The notes under the pieces are model-generated. The model was not told the origin of the DNA, made no database searches, and saw only the letters and a program-made list of their open reading frames with translations. A stretch of DNA of 64,000 nucleotides from an uncultured Clostridia bacterium (lineage in GTDB: Bacteria > Bacillota > Clostridia > Peptostreptococcales > Anaerovoracaceae). The position numbers were made by a program, and so were the translations under genes. Within the stretch, counting starts at the first letter, position 1. Each line of letters starts with the position of its first letter. Location of the stretch: NCBI GenBank assembly GCA_938034165.1, contig CALHKP010000038.1, forward strand, positions 22,943-86,942, given 5' to 3'. Positions 55,785 through 63,091 of this stretch are shown piece by piece.

Positions 55785-55813
55785 GTCCAACCTCCTTTTT
55801 GATTCAATACTTT

Positions 55814-55824
55814 ATGATACCACA
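55814..55824 (-). promoter_or_regulatory. Extended -10 promoter for the FHA-RodA-PBP pair
   Basis: Minus strand TGTGGTATCAT (TRTGn plus TATCAT), no clear -35, just beyond the SDR stop. The same TTTGTGGTA core starts the hyd and TIM-barrel genes. Confidence 0.45.
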
Positions 55825-55830
55825 AAAGTG

Positions 55831-56556
55831 TTAAACAATAAAGCCCCCGTCTACAGCAAGTACCTGCCCTGTAACAAAAGATGCAGCATCAGAAGCAAGA
55901 AAATACACAGCTTCTGCAACATCTTCAGGTTTTCCAACTCTCATCAGCGGTGTATCCCCTGCAAGATCATCTATTATTTTAGGATCGATATTGCTGCACA
56001 TATCAGTCATTATAACTCCCGGAGCAACTGCATTTACACGAATTCCGGAAGGTCCCAATTCTGCCGCAAGACTCCTTGTAAGCCCTATAACAGCAGCCTT
56101 CGATGCTGCATAGACAGTTTCGCAAGAGGCTCCTCTCAAGCCCCACATGGAAGAAATATTTACAATTGCGCCCTTCTTTGCTTCTATCATAGCCGGAATA
56201 ACAGCTCTCACCCCGTTCAGTACCCCGCCGAAATTCACATTCATAACATCGTCATTTTCTTCGTCTGTAAGGTCTGTTATTGTTCCAGTTCTGCTTATTC
56301 CTGCATTGCATACGAGAACATCAAAGGCTCTCACACCAAAATAAACGGCTGCGCTTTTTACAGCCTGCTTAACAGCATCCCTGTCTGCAGCGTCGCATTT
56401 GATTGCAAGGGCCGAAGTCTGTTCGGCTACAAGTTTTGCCGCCTGGTCATTTTCTTTGTATATAAATGCCACGTCATATCCTTCTGAGCAAAATTTTTCA
56501 ACGATTCCCTTGCCTATCCCTCTTGATCCGCCTGTAATAAATGCTGTCTTTTTCAT
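55831..56556 (-). CDS. Short-chain dehydrogenase/reductase, FabG-like
   Basis: SDR of 241 residues. Cofactor loop FITGGSRGIGKGIV, NAGISRTG, catalytic NISSMWG (Ser) and VYAASKAAVIGLTR (YxxxK); C-terminal TGQVLAVDGGFIV. Closest in pattern to 3-oxoacyl-ACP reductases, but it is not next to other fatty-acid genes, so a different substrate is possible. The upstream in-frame ATG (56568) lies in the GGAG ribosome site; ATG 56556 is used. Confidence 0.88.
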   Translation of the reverse strand: MKKTAFITGGSRGIGKGIVEKFCSEGYDVAFIYKENDQAAKLVAEQTSALAIKCDAADRDAVKQAVKSAAVYFGVRAFDVLVCNAGISRTGTITDLTDEENDDVMNVNFGGVLNGVRAVIPAMIEAKKGAIVNISSMWGLRGASCETVYAASKAAVIGLTRSLAAELGPSGIRVNAVAPGVIMTDMCSNIDPKIIDDLAGDTPLMRVGKPEDVAEAVYFLASDAASFVTGQVLAVDGGFIV

Positions 56557-56617
56557 AAAAATCTCCATTCTGCCGCCGGATGCGGCACAAAAGTCTCCTG
56601 CGAAAATGTCTTATTTC

Positions 56618-56657
56618 AAAAAATAAATTAAAAGCCGGGAAAACAGAAAATCCCGGC
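56618..56657 (-). terminator. Terminator after gap
   Basis: Stem GCCGGGA / TCCCGGC, followed on the minus strand by TTTTAATTTATTTTTT, directly beyond the gap stop codon. Confidence 0.88.
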
Positions 56658-56670
56658 GTAATAATCATTT

Positions 56671-57687
56671 TTACAGTAATGTTCCCAAGTGTTTGAGAGT
56701 TCTTACCATCTGGCTTGTGTAACTCATTTCGTTATCATACCATGCAACGATTCTGACTTCGTAAATCTTTGTTCCGCACTTCTGTGCAAGAGTCTGTGTA
56801 GCATCAAAGAGTGAACCGTATGACATACCGATGATATCACTTGATACGAGCTCTTCTTCTGTATAACCGAATGATTCAGAAGCCGCTTTTTTCATTGCTT
56901 CGTTGATTCCTTCAACTGTTACAGTTTCTGTTTCGTCTTTAAGAGTTGCATCCAAAATAGTAATTGAACCACTTGGAACTGGAACTCTCTGAGCAGAACC
57001 GATAAGTTTTCCAGCAAGCTCAGGAATTACAAGACCGATTGCCTTCGCTGCACCTGTGCTGTTAGGAACGATATTAACTGCACCTGCACGAGCTCTTCTG
57101 AAATCATTCTTCTTGTGTGGTCCGTCAAGGATCATCTGGTCACCTGTGTAAGCATGGATAGTAGTCATAAATCCTGTTCTTACTTCACGGTAATCATTAA
57201 GAGCCTTTGCCATAGGTGCAAGACAGTTTGTAGTGCAGCTTGCAGCTGATACAACATTGTCATCTTTTGTCAAAGTATTGTGGTTTACGCCATAAACGAT
57301 AGTTGGCAAATCATTTCCTGCAGGTGCAGAAATAAGAACTTTCTTTGCACCGGCCTGAAGATGAACAGACGCCTTGTCTTTGCCTGCAAAGAATCCTGTA
57401 CATTCAAGAACGATATCTACTTCCAGCTCCTTCCATGGAAGTTTTGCAGGATCAGGTTCAGCAAAAATTCTAATTGCCTTTCCATCTACGATAATGTGTT
57501 CTTCATCATTTGAAACCTCATGATTGAATGTTCCCTGAACACTGTCATACTTCAGAAGATATGCAAGCATTTCAGGCTTTGCCAAGTCATTGATAGCAAC
57601 AATATCAAAGCTGTCATCCGAAAAGATTTTTCTGAAAGTCATTCTTCCTATTCTTCCGAATCCATTGATTGCAATTTTGATACCCAT
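56671..57687 (-). CDS. gap: Glyceraldehyde-3-phosphate dehydrogenase, type I
   Basis: Glycolytic NAD-dependent oxidation and phosphorylation of GAP. Start [19 protein letters not shown]; the catalytic Cys is in [13 protein letters not shown] (about residue 150); [27 protein letters not shown] and the C-terminal [16 protein letters not shown]. Length 338. It is monocistronic by its own terminator; the DeoR regulator lies upstream, but pgk, tpi and eno are not adjacent. AAGGAGGAC precedes the ATG. Confidence 0.97.
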   Translation of the reverse strand: MGIKIAINGFGRIGRMTFRKIFSDDSFDIVAINDLAKPEMLAYLLKYDSVQGTFNHEVSNDEEHIIVDGKAIRIFAEPDPAKLPWKELEVDIVLECTGFFAGKDKASVHLQAGAKKVLISAPAGNDLPTIVYGVNHNTLTKDDNVVSAASCTTNCLAPMAKALNDYREVRTGFMTTIHAYTGDQMILDGPHKKNDFRRARAGAVNIVPNSTGAAKAIGLVIPELAGKLIGSAQRVPVPSGSITILDATLKDETETVTVEGINEAMKKAASESFGYTEEELVSSDIIGMSYGSLFDATQTLAQKCGTKIYEVRIVAWYDNEMSYTSQMVRTLKHLGTLL

Positions 57688-57763
57688 TAACTTTGTCCTC
57701 CTTTAAAAATTTCACTTAAATAACTTTTCCCGCCGCCTCTCAAATATCAGCGGCTATATATCA

Positions 57764-57783
57764 GATGCGTTCACTTATCCGCA
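57764..57783. promoter_or_regulatory. ATGCG / CGCAT inverted repeat upstream of gap
   Basis: Five-bp arms 10 bp apart in the 118-bp gap between deoR and gap. A second short hairpin GCCGC / GCGGC lies nearer gap. No convincing promoter was found there (TGATATATA is the best -10), so gap may be partly expressed from the deoR promoter. Confidence 0.3.
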
Positions 57784-57805
57784 TATTGATATCACTTGAA
57801 AATAT

Positions 57806-58552
57806 CTATTTAGCCTCTACAACTAAAGTATGTTTGGAATATTCCTGGTCAGGCAATATATCCGTTATAATCTTTGCCTTTTCTATAGGTGAAAAAGTCA
57901 CTGCAGAAACCACGCCGAACTTGGTGCTGTCAGCAGTTACATACACATTCTGAGAATTTTCTATTACAACTTTTTTGATTGCGGCCTCATCCATGTTAGG
58001 AGTTGTGTATCCTCTCTGTATATCAATTCCGTTTGCTCCCACAAAGCACTTTGTGAAGTTGAAATTGCTGATAAAGCTCAAAGCCGAAGGTCCAACAAGA
58101 GCCTGTGTATGAAGCTTGAGAGTCCCTCCTGTAACATATGCTGTAAAACCTCTCTGAGCAAGCTTCTGAACGTTTGTAACGCTGTTTGTTACATATACAA
58201 CCGTTCTGTTATTCAGAAAATCAATCATTCTCTCCGTAGTTGTACCTGCATCGAGAAATACAACATCATGGTCTTCTATCAAAGAAGCTGCATATTTTGC
58301 AATTTCTTCTTTCTCTTTTATCTGTTTTTGAGATTTGGTTCTGACATCTGCATCAACAGTCAAGATACCCTTATCTATATGCACTGCACCGCCAAAAACC
58401 TTTCTCAGCTTACCTGCAGCATCCAGTTCATTAATATCACGTCTTATTGTAGATTCACTGGTTGACATCAGTTCAGCCAACTGAGCGACTTTTACGGCTC
58501 CTTTAGAAGATACCTCGCTCAAAATTTTATCAAATCTTTCCTCTTGTAACAT
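57806..58552 (-). CDS. DeoR-family sugar-phosphate-responsive regulator
   Basis: Repressor of 248 residues. Helix-turn-helix: VKVAQLAELMSTSESTIRRDINELD; C-terminal DeoRC sensor with FLDAGTTTERMIDFL and TNSVTNVQKLAQRGFTAYVTGG. The ligand is presumably a phosphorylated sugar. The long frame starts at 58612, but AGGAGGG directly precedes ATG 58552. It is upstream of gap and preceded by a TTGACT-16-TATTAT promoter and an array of three ATTTGACA repeats, so autoregulation is likely and gap is a possible target. Confidence 0.92.
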   Translation of the reverse strand: MLQEERFDKILSEVSSKGAVKVAQLAELMSTSESTIRRDINELDAAGKLRKVFGGAVHIDKGILTVDADVRTKSQKQIKEKEEIAKYAASLIEDHDVVFLDAGTTTERMIDFLNNRTVVYVTNSVTNVQKLAQRGFTAYVTGGTLKLHTQALVGPSALSFISNFNFTKCFVGANGIDIQRGYTTPNMDEAAIKKVVIENSQNVYVTADSTKFGVVSAVTFSPIEKAKIITDILPDQEYSKHTLVVEAK

Positions 58553-58574
58553 TTCGTCCCTCCTAGATAATACA

Positions 58575-58602
58575 ATAATAACACTTTCACCATCAAAGTC
58601 AA
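58575..58602 (-). promoter_or_regulatory. Promoter for deoR
   Basis: Minus strand: -35 TTGACT (58597-58602), 16-nt spacer, -10 TATTAT (58575-58580), about 20 bp before the deoR start region. Confidence 0.65.
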
Positions 58603-58630
58603 GCAAAACCAATCAAATTAACGCACTTTT

Positions 58631-58657
58631 GTCAAATTTTGTCAAATTCTGTCAAAT
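58631..58657 (-). repeat. Three GTCAAAT repeats at an exact 10-bp period
   Basis: GTCAAAT at 58631, 58641 and 58651 on the plus strand; on the minus strand ATTTGACA three times in helical phase. The array overlaps the last codons of the RACo-like gene and lies about 30 bp upstream of the deoR -35. DeoR-family operators are often such iterated direct repeats. Confidence 0.6.
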
Positions 58658-60084
58658 GACATGTTTTTTATGTAGCTTATTCCAAATTCTGCTTCATCAG
58701 CCAGAACAATTTCTGTGCAAAGAGATTTAATTTTATATGCTCTTTCCTTTGATAAATCTCTGCGACATCTCATAAGAGCACCTTTTAGAGAAGAATTTCC
58801 TATCTGCTCACAGCAATCTGAAAGTTCTTTCGGTATAAGCCCAAGGCCACATGCCGCATCAATATTGATATGTGCCCCCAGCCCCCCTGCAATATAGAGT
58901 TTTTTTATGCCAGTTATCTGTATATTTTTTTTACTGCAGAGAGTCCCTAAACCCGAAGCGATTGCGGACTTCGCCATCAAAAAACTATTTATATCATCTT
59001 GTGTCAAAACTATTTCGTCTGTCAAGTAAAAGCCATCCTCCAGCCACTCATCGTCAAGAATTCCATTGCCATTGATAATTCCATTCTTTCTCATAGAATA
59101 AACAGCCTCAATAAGACCTGCTGCACATATTCCCAAAGGTTTTTTGTCACCTATTGTTTTTGCAAAGGTTCTCTGTCCGTAGATTTCCACTTTGTTTATT
59201 GCACCGTCCATTGCACTCATTCCACAGCTTATGTTTCCGCCTTCAAATACCGGCCCTGCGGCAGTGGATGAAACGAGAATTTCTTCACTGTTTCCCAGTG
59301 CCATCTCTCCGTTAGTTCCAAGATCTATAAGTGCTGTGATTTCTTCTTGCCTGTCCATTTCGGTTACTGCAATTCCGCTGAGAATATCAGCACCTACAAA
59401 AGGAGAGATACATGGCAAAAGTTCAAATTTACCTTCATGGATTTCCTCAAGTGTAACAGCACTGTAAGGCGCCTTCTCAAAGCCTTTGCATGAATAACCC
59501 ATAAAAATATGTTCCATTACTGTATTTGCCGAAATTACAATGCGTCTGATATCTTCTGCAGCAATCCCACACTTGTCAGCAAGCCTGTTTTTCAAAGTTT
59601 CAACATCTTCTCTGATGCATTTCTTCATTACATGGAGTTTTCCGGCAGAAGCAGCTTCAACTCGCGATATGATGTCGCTTCCAAAAATCTTCTGACTGTT
59701 TGCTATTCCCTCTGTTGCAAGAACATCAAAGCCTCCATCTGTCAAAGCTGCTGCAACAGTTGTGGTTCCTATATCAACTGCCATACTGTATTCATTTTGC
59801 TTTCTTGCAAGCGCAGAAGTTTCAGATGTCTTTTTAGAATCTCCTCCCTCTTCAAAGAGCATTTCAACACGCAAAGTATCGAGATCAGACCCTTCCGGTA
59901 TCTCAATCTCGATGTCTTTTTCCGTAAAGTTCTTGCATGCAAGAACTTCTTCGTTATCTATGATAATCTTGCATTTTCCGCATGTACCTCGTCCTCCGCA
60001 ATCAGCAGAAATCTTCACGCCCTCTTCCTGCAGGATTTCGAGGATACTTTTATCTTTGTTTCCCTTTATCTTATACTTCTTCAT
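58642..60084 (-). CDS. RACo-like [2Fe-2S]/ASKHA protein (DUF4445), corrinoid-activation family
   Basis: Protein of 480 residues. N-terminal plant-type ferredoxin domain (ADCGGRGTCGKCKIII, last ligand in VLACKNF), a short linker, then an ASKHA ATPase domain starting MAVDIGTTTVAAALTDGG (about 105), with LIDLGTNGEMALGN and AGGLGAHINIDAACGLGL. The family reactivates corrinoid proteins by ATP-dependent reduction to Co(I). It is shorter than the ~600-650 residue RACo of acetogens; the middle domain seems missing. No methyltransferase or corrinoid protein is nearby. Start overlaps pyrC by 14 bp. Confidence 0.82.
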   Translation of the reverse strand: MKKYKIKGNKDKSILEILQEEGVKISADCGGRGTCGKCKIIIDNEEVLACKNFTEKDIEIEIPEGSDLDTLRVEMLFEEGGDSKKTSETSALARKQNEYSMAVDIGTTTVAAALTDGGFDVLATEGIANSQKIFGSDIISRVEAASAGKLHVMKKCIREDVETLKNRLADKCGIAAEDIRRIVISANTVMEHIFMGYSCKGFEKAPYSAVTLEEIHEGKFELLPCISPFVGADILSGIAVTEMDRQEEITALIDLGTNGEMALGNSEEILVSSTAAGPVFEGGNISCGMSAMDGAINKVEIYGQRTFAKTIGDKKPLGICAAGLIEAVYSMRKNGIINGNGILDDEWLEDGFYLTDEIVLTQDDINSFLMAKSAIASGLGTLCSKKNIQITGIKKLYIAGGLGAHINIDAACGLGLIPKELSDCCEQIGNSSLKGALMRCRRDLSKERAYKIKSLCTEIVLADEAEFGISYIKNMSFDRI

Positions 60085-61357
60085 AGACGATTTCGCCTCT
60101 GCACACAGTGTATTTCACCTTGCCCTTTAGTGTCGCTCCGGTAAAAGGCGTATTCTTTTCCTTTGATGCAAAATTCTTTTCCTCTACAACCCACTCTTCA
60201 TCGGGATCAAATATCACTATGTCTGCACTCATACCTTCTTCTACACTTCCAGCCTCCAAAGAGTATAACTCTGCCGGTTTGGATGTCAGCTTTTCGAGGT
60301 AGTGAGAAAGGCTCAAATCCCCTGTATGAACCAGGTTTGTCATTCCCAGTGCGAATGCCGTCTCAAGACCTGTTATGCCACTTGGAGCCTTAGTAAACTC
60401 CACTGACTTTTCTTCCATTGTATGTGGTGCATGATCTGTCGCTATTATTTCCACAGTATCGTCCTGAAGTCCTCTTATGATTGCTTTTCTGTCTTCCTCT
60501 GTTCTGAGAGGCGGGTTCATCTTTGCCAGAGTTCCATAGGTAAGAACAGCTTCTTCTGTAAGAGAAAAATGATGCGGAGCGGCTTCCGCCCATACCTTTG
60601 CTCCCAACTTCTTGGCAGTTCTTATCATTTCAACACTTGCACCGGAGCTCAGATGCTGAATGCACACAGTTGCTCCCGTTTCCAGCGCCATCATACAATC
60701 TCTTGCAACAAGCACATCCTCAGCCGAACGCTTTGCGCCCTGAATTCCTATCTTGGCACTGATTTTGCCTTCGTTTATTCCGGCATTTTTTATCAGTGCA
60801 GGCTCTTCCTCATGAAAACTCAAAACCACATCTTCTTCTACTGCTTTTTCCATAGCTTCGTAAACTATTGCCGCATCCTTCAGAGGTTTTCCGTCATCGG
60901 TAAATACAATAGCTCCCGCTTTTTTCAGCGAAGCAAAGTCGTTCAGTTCCTCACCATTCATGCCTTTGGATATACAGGCCGCGGTGTGGATATTAATTCC
61001 CGTAGCCCTGCCTTTTTCCAGTATGTAATCTATAACCTCCGGTGAATCAACAGCCGGATTTGTGTTTGCCATGCAGATTATGCTCGTGTATCCGCCCTTT
61101 GCAGCTGACTTAGCTCCCGAAATGATATCTTCCTTGTATTCGAATCCCGGGTCTCTGAAATGGCTGTGAGTATCTATAAATCCCGGAGAAACCACCAGTC
61201 CTTCTGCGTCTATAATTCTGTCAAAATCACTACAGTCAAAGCTTCCGGCAGCTGCTGTTTTTTCTACAATTCCGCCTGAAATTGCTATATCAAAGAGTCC
61301 GTCTGTGCCCGTCTTTGGATTAACCAGCCTGCCGCCTAATATTAATGTTCTTTTCAT
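60071..61357 (-). CDS. pyrC: Dihydroorotase
   Basis: Third step of pyrimidine synthesis: cyclisation of carbamoyl-aspartate. Metal motif FIDTHSHFRDPGFEYKED, ICMANTNPAVDSPEVI, and ATDHAPHTMEEK are class I dihydroorotase signatures; 428 residues. Other pyr genes are not adjacent (pyrH is about 50 kb away). GAGGAAGA before the ATG. It follows the purine nucleoside phosphorylase by 23 bp and overlaps the RACo-like gene, so all three may share a transcript. Confidence 0.95.
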   Translation of the reverse strand: MKRTLILGGRLVNPKTGTDGLFDIAISGGIVEKTAAAGSFDCSDFDRIIDAEGLVVSPGFIDTHSHFRDPGFEYKEDIISGAKSAAKGGYTSIICMANTNPAVDSPEVIDYILEKGRATGINIHTAACISKGMNGEELNDFASLKKAGAIVFTDDGKPLKDAAIVYEAMEKAVEEDVVLSFHEEEPALIKNAGINEGKISAKIGIQGAKRSAEDVLVARDCMMALETGATVCIQHLSSGASVEMIRTAKKLGAKVWAEAAPHHFSLTEEAVLTYGTLAKMNPPLRTEEDRKAIIRGLQDDTVEIIATDHAPHTMEEKSVEFTKAPSGITGLETAFALGMTNLVHTGDLSLSHYLEKLTSKPAELYSLEAGSVEEGMSADIVIFDPDEEWVVEEKNFASKEKNTPFTGATLKGKVKYTVCRGEIVYEEV

Positions 61358-61380
61358 TCTTCTTCCTCTGTCTATTTTGT

Positions 61381-62214
61381 CTATTTTTCTTTTGCAATTG
61401 AAGCGATAAGTTCGCTTACGAGGGCTTCAAACATATGTGAAACCTTCGAAGCTGTTTCTTGAACTTCTTCGTGGGTGAGAGACTGATCCAAAATTCCGGC
61501 AGCCATGTTGCTTATGCAGGAAATTCCGCAGATTCTCATTCCCATATGTCTTGCAGCTATTGCCTCGCATGCAGTGCTCATGCCCACTGCGTCAGCCCCC
61601 AGTGTTCTGAACATCTTAATTTCCGACGGAGTCTCAAAGTTAGGTCCCTGAAACTGCAGATAAACGCCTTCTTTGATGTCAACGTTATGCTTTGCAGCGG
61701 CTTCCTTTGCCATTTTTATCAGTTCTCTATCATAAATTTTGCTCATATCCGGGAATCTCGTTCCCAGTTCGTCGATGTTTGCACCCTTCAGTGGACTTGG
61801 AACAAATGCCGAAATATGGTCTTTCAGAATCATCAGGTTGCCAGGTGCAAAATCAAGGTTTATTCCACCTGCTGCATTAGTCAGAATCAGAGTCTCTGCA
61901 CCCAGCATCTTCATCAGTCTTATAGGCATTACAACCTCTGACATATCGTATCCTTCGTAGTAATGAACGCGGCCTTTCATTGCAACAACCTTTGCTTCGC
62001 CTACATATCCGAACAAAAAACTTCCGGCATGACCTTCTACAGTTGATACAGGAAAACCTTCTATATCGCCGTAAGGCACTTCGGCTTCTACCTTCATGTT
62101 GGCTGCATAATTTCCAAGCCCTGAACCCAACACCAGCGCGATGTCTGGAACAAAGTCAGTTTTTGTCCTTATATATTCCTTGCATTTTGTAAGTCTTTCG
62201 TACATGTTATTCAT
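61381..62214 (-). CDS. punA: Purine-nucleoside phosphorylase
   Basis: Trimeric PNP (277 residues) that splits inosine or guanosine to base and ribose-1-phosphate. ALVLGSGLGNYA, EGHAGSFLFGYV, VHYYEGYDMSEVVMPIRL, TNAAGGINLDFAPGNLM and GVYLQFQGPNFETPSEIKM are family motifs. The frame extends to 62229, but GGGGGA lies within that extension, so ATG 62214 is chosen; it overlaps the upstream gene by 8 bp. Confidence 0.95.
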   Translation of the reverse strand: MNNMYERLTKCKEYIRTKTDFVPDIALVLGSGLGNYAANMKVEAEVPYGDIEGFPVSTVEGHAGSFLFGYVGEAKVVAMKGRVHYYEGYDMSEVVMPIRLMKMLGAETLILTNAAGGINLDFAPGNLMILKDHISAFVPSPLKGANIDELGTRFPDMSKIYDRELIKMAKEAAAKHNVDIKEGVYLQFQGPNFETPSEIKMFRTLGADAVGMSTACEAIAARHMGMRICGISCISNMAAGILDQSLTHEEVQETASKVSHMFEALVSELIASIAKEK

Positions 62215-63001
62215 CAAACTGTCCCCCATTCTTTTCTTTTAAATAATTGTTAAGCCAAGCGGCACCTTCTACAGTTTCTCTACTTTCTATTGTAAGTGTA
62301 AGATTCTCGTCGCACTTTTCGAAGGCCATATCCAAAACAGCCTTCATGTCCATGTCACCGTCGGTCAGCGACGAGTGAGTGTCTCCCGAACCGTCATTGT
62401 TATGTATATGCATGTGTCCGATTCGCTTTCCCAGTATCTCAATCCAGTCGAAAACTGTAATATCCGCCTTCGTCACTGCATTTGCATGACCTATATCAAG
62501 GCATATCTTAAGCCTGCTATCTGCTACCTCGTCTATGATTTTCATAAGAGTATAGGGTTCCTCGTCAAATACATTCTCAATATAAAGGATAAAATCATCT
62601 TCCATATTTTTCAATATGTCTTTCCAGAAAGGCACCGATTTTTCGATATGCCAGCTGGGATAATATATTAAAGGTATAAGTCCTGAATGGACTACCATTT
62701 TTTTCACGTTCATCTGTCTGCAACACTCATATGCTTCTTCGTAACGCACTTTTGCAAGCTCAACGGCTCGTCCGTCTATAGAAGATGGATTAAGTTCCGT
62801 AAAAGGCCCGTGAATAATTACATTATCTGTGTCAGCCTCTTTTAGTTCGGATTTCATCTGCTTGAGAATTTCTTCTCTGACCTCGGGATTTAGATTCTCT
62901 GATATGCAAAGGTCATTTAACTCCAAGCCGAATCCGTACTTCTTTGCTGTTTCCGATGCGTTGGCAGAAAATGTTGCTACATATATTCTGTTCTTATCCA
63001 A
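62207..63001 (-). CDS. Sugar phosphate isomerase/epimerase-like TIM barrel
   Basis: AP-endonuclease-2-like TIM-barrel protein (about 264 residues). Likely metal ligands in MVVHSGLIPLIYYPSWHIEK, ILYIENVFDEEPY, CLDIGHANAV and GHMHIHNNDGSGDTHSSL, with a final LTIESRE. This fits xylose-isomerase-like hydrolases and epimerases as well as endonuclease IV relatives; substrate unknown. No ATG start is seen; a TTG at 63001 lies six bases after GGAG, and another TTG at 63013 is the longer option. Coupled to punA. Confidence 0.75.
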   Translation of the reverse strand: MDKNRIYVATFSANASETAKKYGFGLELNDLCISENLNPEVREEILKQMKSELKEADTDNVIIHGPFTELNPSSIDGRAVELAKVRYEEAYECCRQMNVKKMVVHSGLIPLIYYPSWHIEKSVPFWKDILKNMEDDFILYIENVFDEEPYTLMKIIDEVADSRLKICLDIGHANAVTKADITVFDWIEILGKRIGHMHIHNNDGSGDTHSSLTDGDMDMKAVLDMAFEKCDENLTLTIESRETVEGAAWLNNYLKEKNGGQFDE

Positions 63002-63034
63002 GTTTTTCTCCAAATCTCAAATTTCGTTTTCTTT

Positions 63035-63045
63035 ATTTTACCACA
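63035..63045 (-). promoter_or_regulatory. Extended -10 promoter for the TIM-barrel-punA-pyrC run
   Basis: Minus strand TGTGGTAAAAT, TRTGn extended -10, directly after the hairpin at 63046-63076; -35 not recognisable. Confidence 0.5.
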
Positions 63046-63076
63046 AACGGGATTGCACTTAAAATACAATCCCGTT
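63046..63076 (-). terminator. Hairpin terminator after the surface-protein gene
   Basis: Perfect 10-bp stem AACGGGATTG / CAATCCCGTT with an 11-nt loop. On the minus strand the tail (TGTGGT) is T-poor, so termination efficiency is uncertain; on the plus strand it is followed by CATTTTTA. Confidence 0.55.
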
Positions 63077-63091
63077 CATTTTTAAAACATT

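Noticed and set aside
58631..58657. CRISPR-like array
   Set aside because: Units are 7-8 bp at a 10-bp period with no spacers; an operator array is the better reading.
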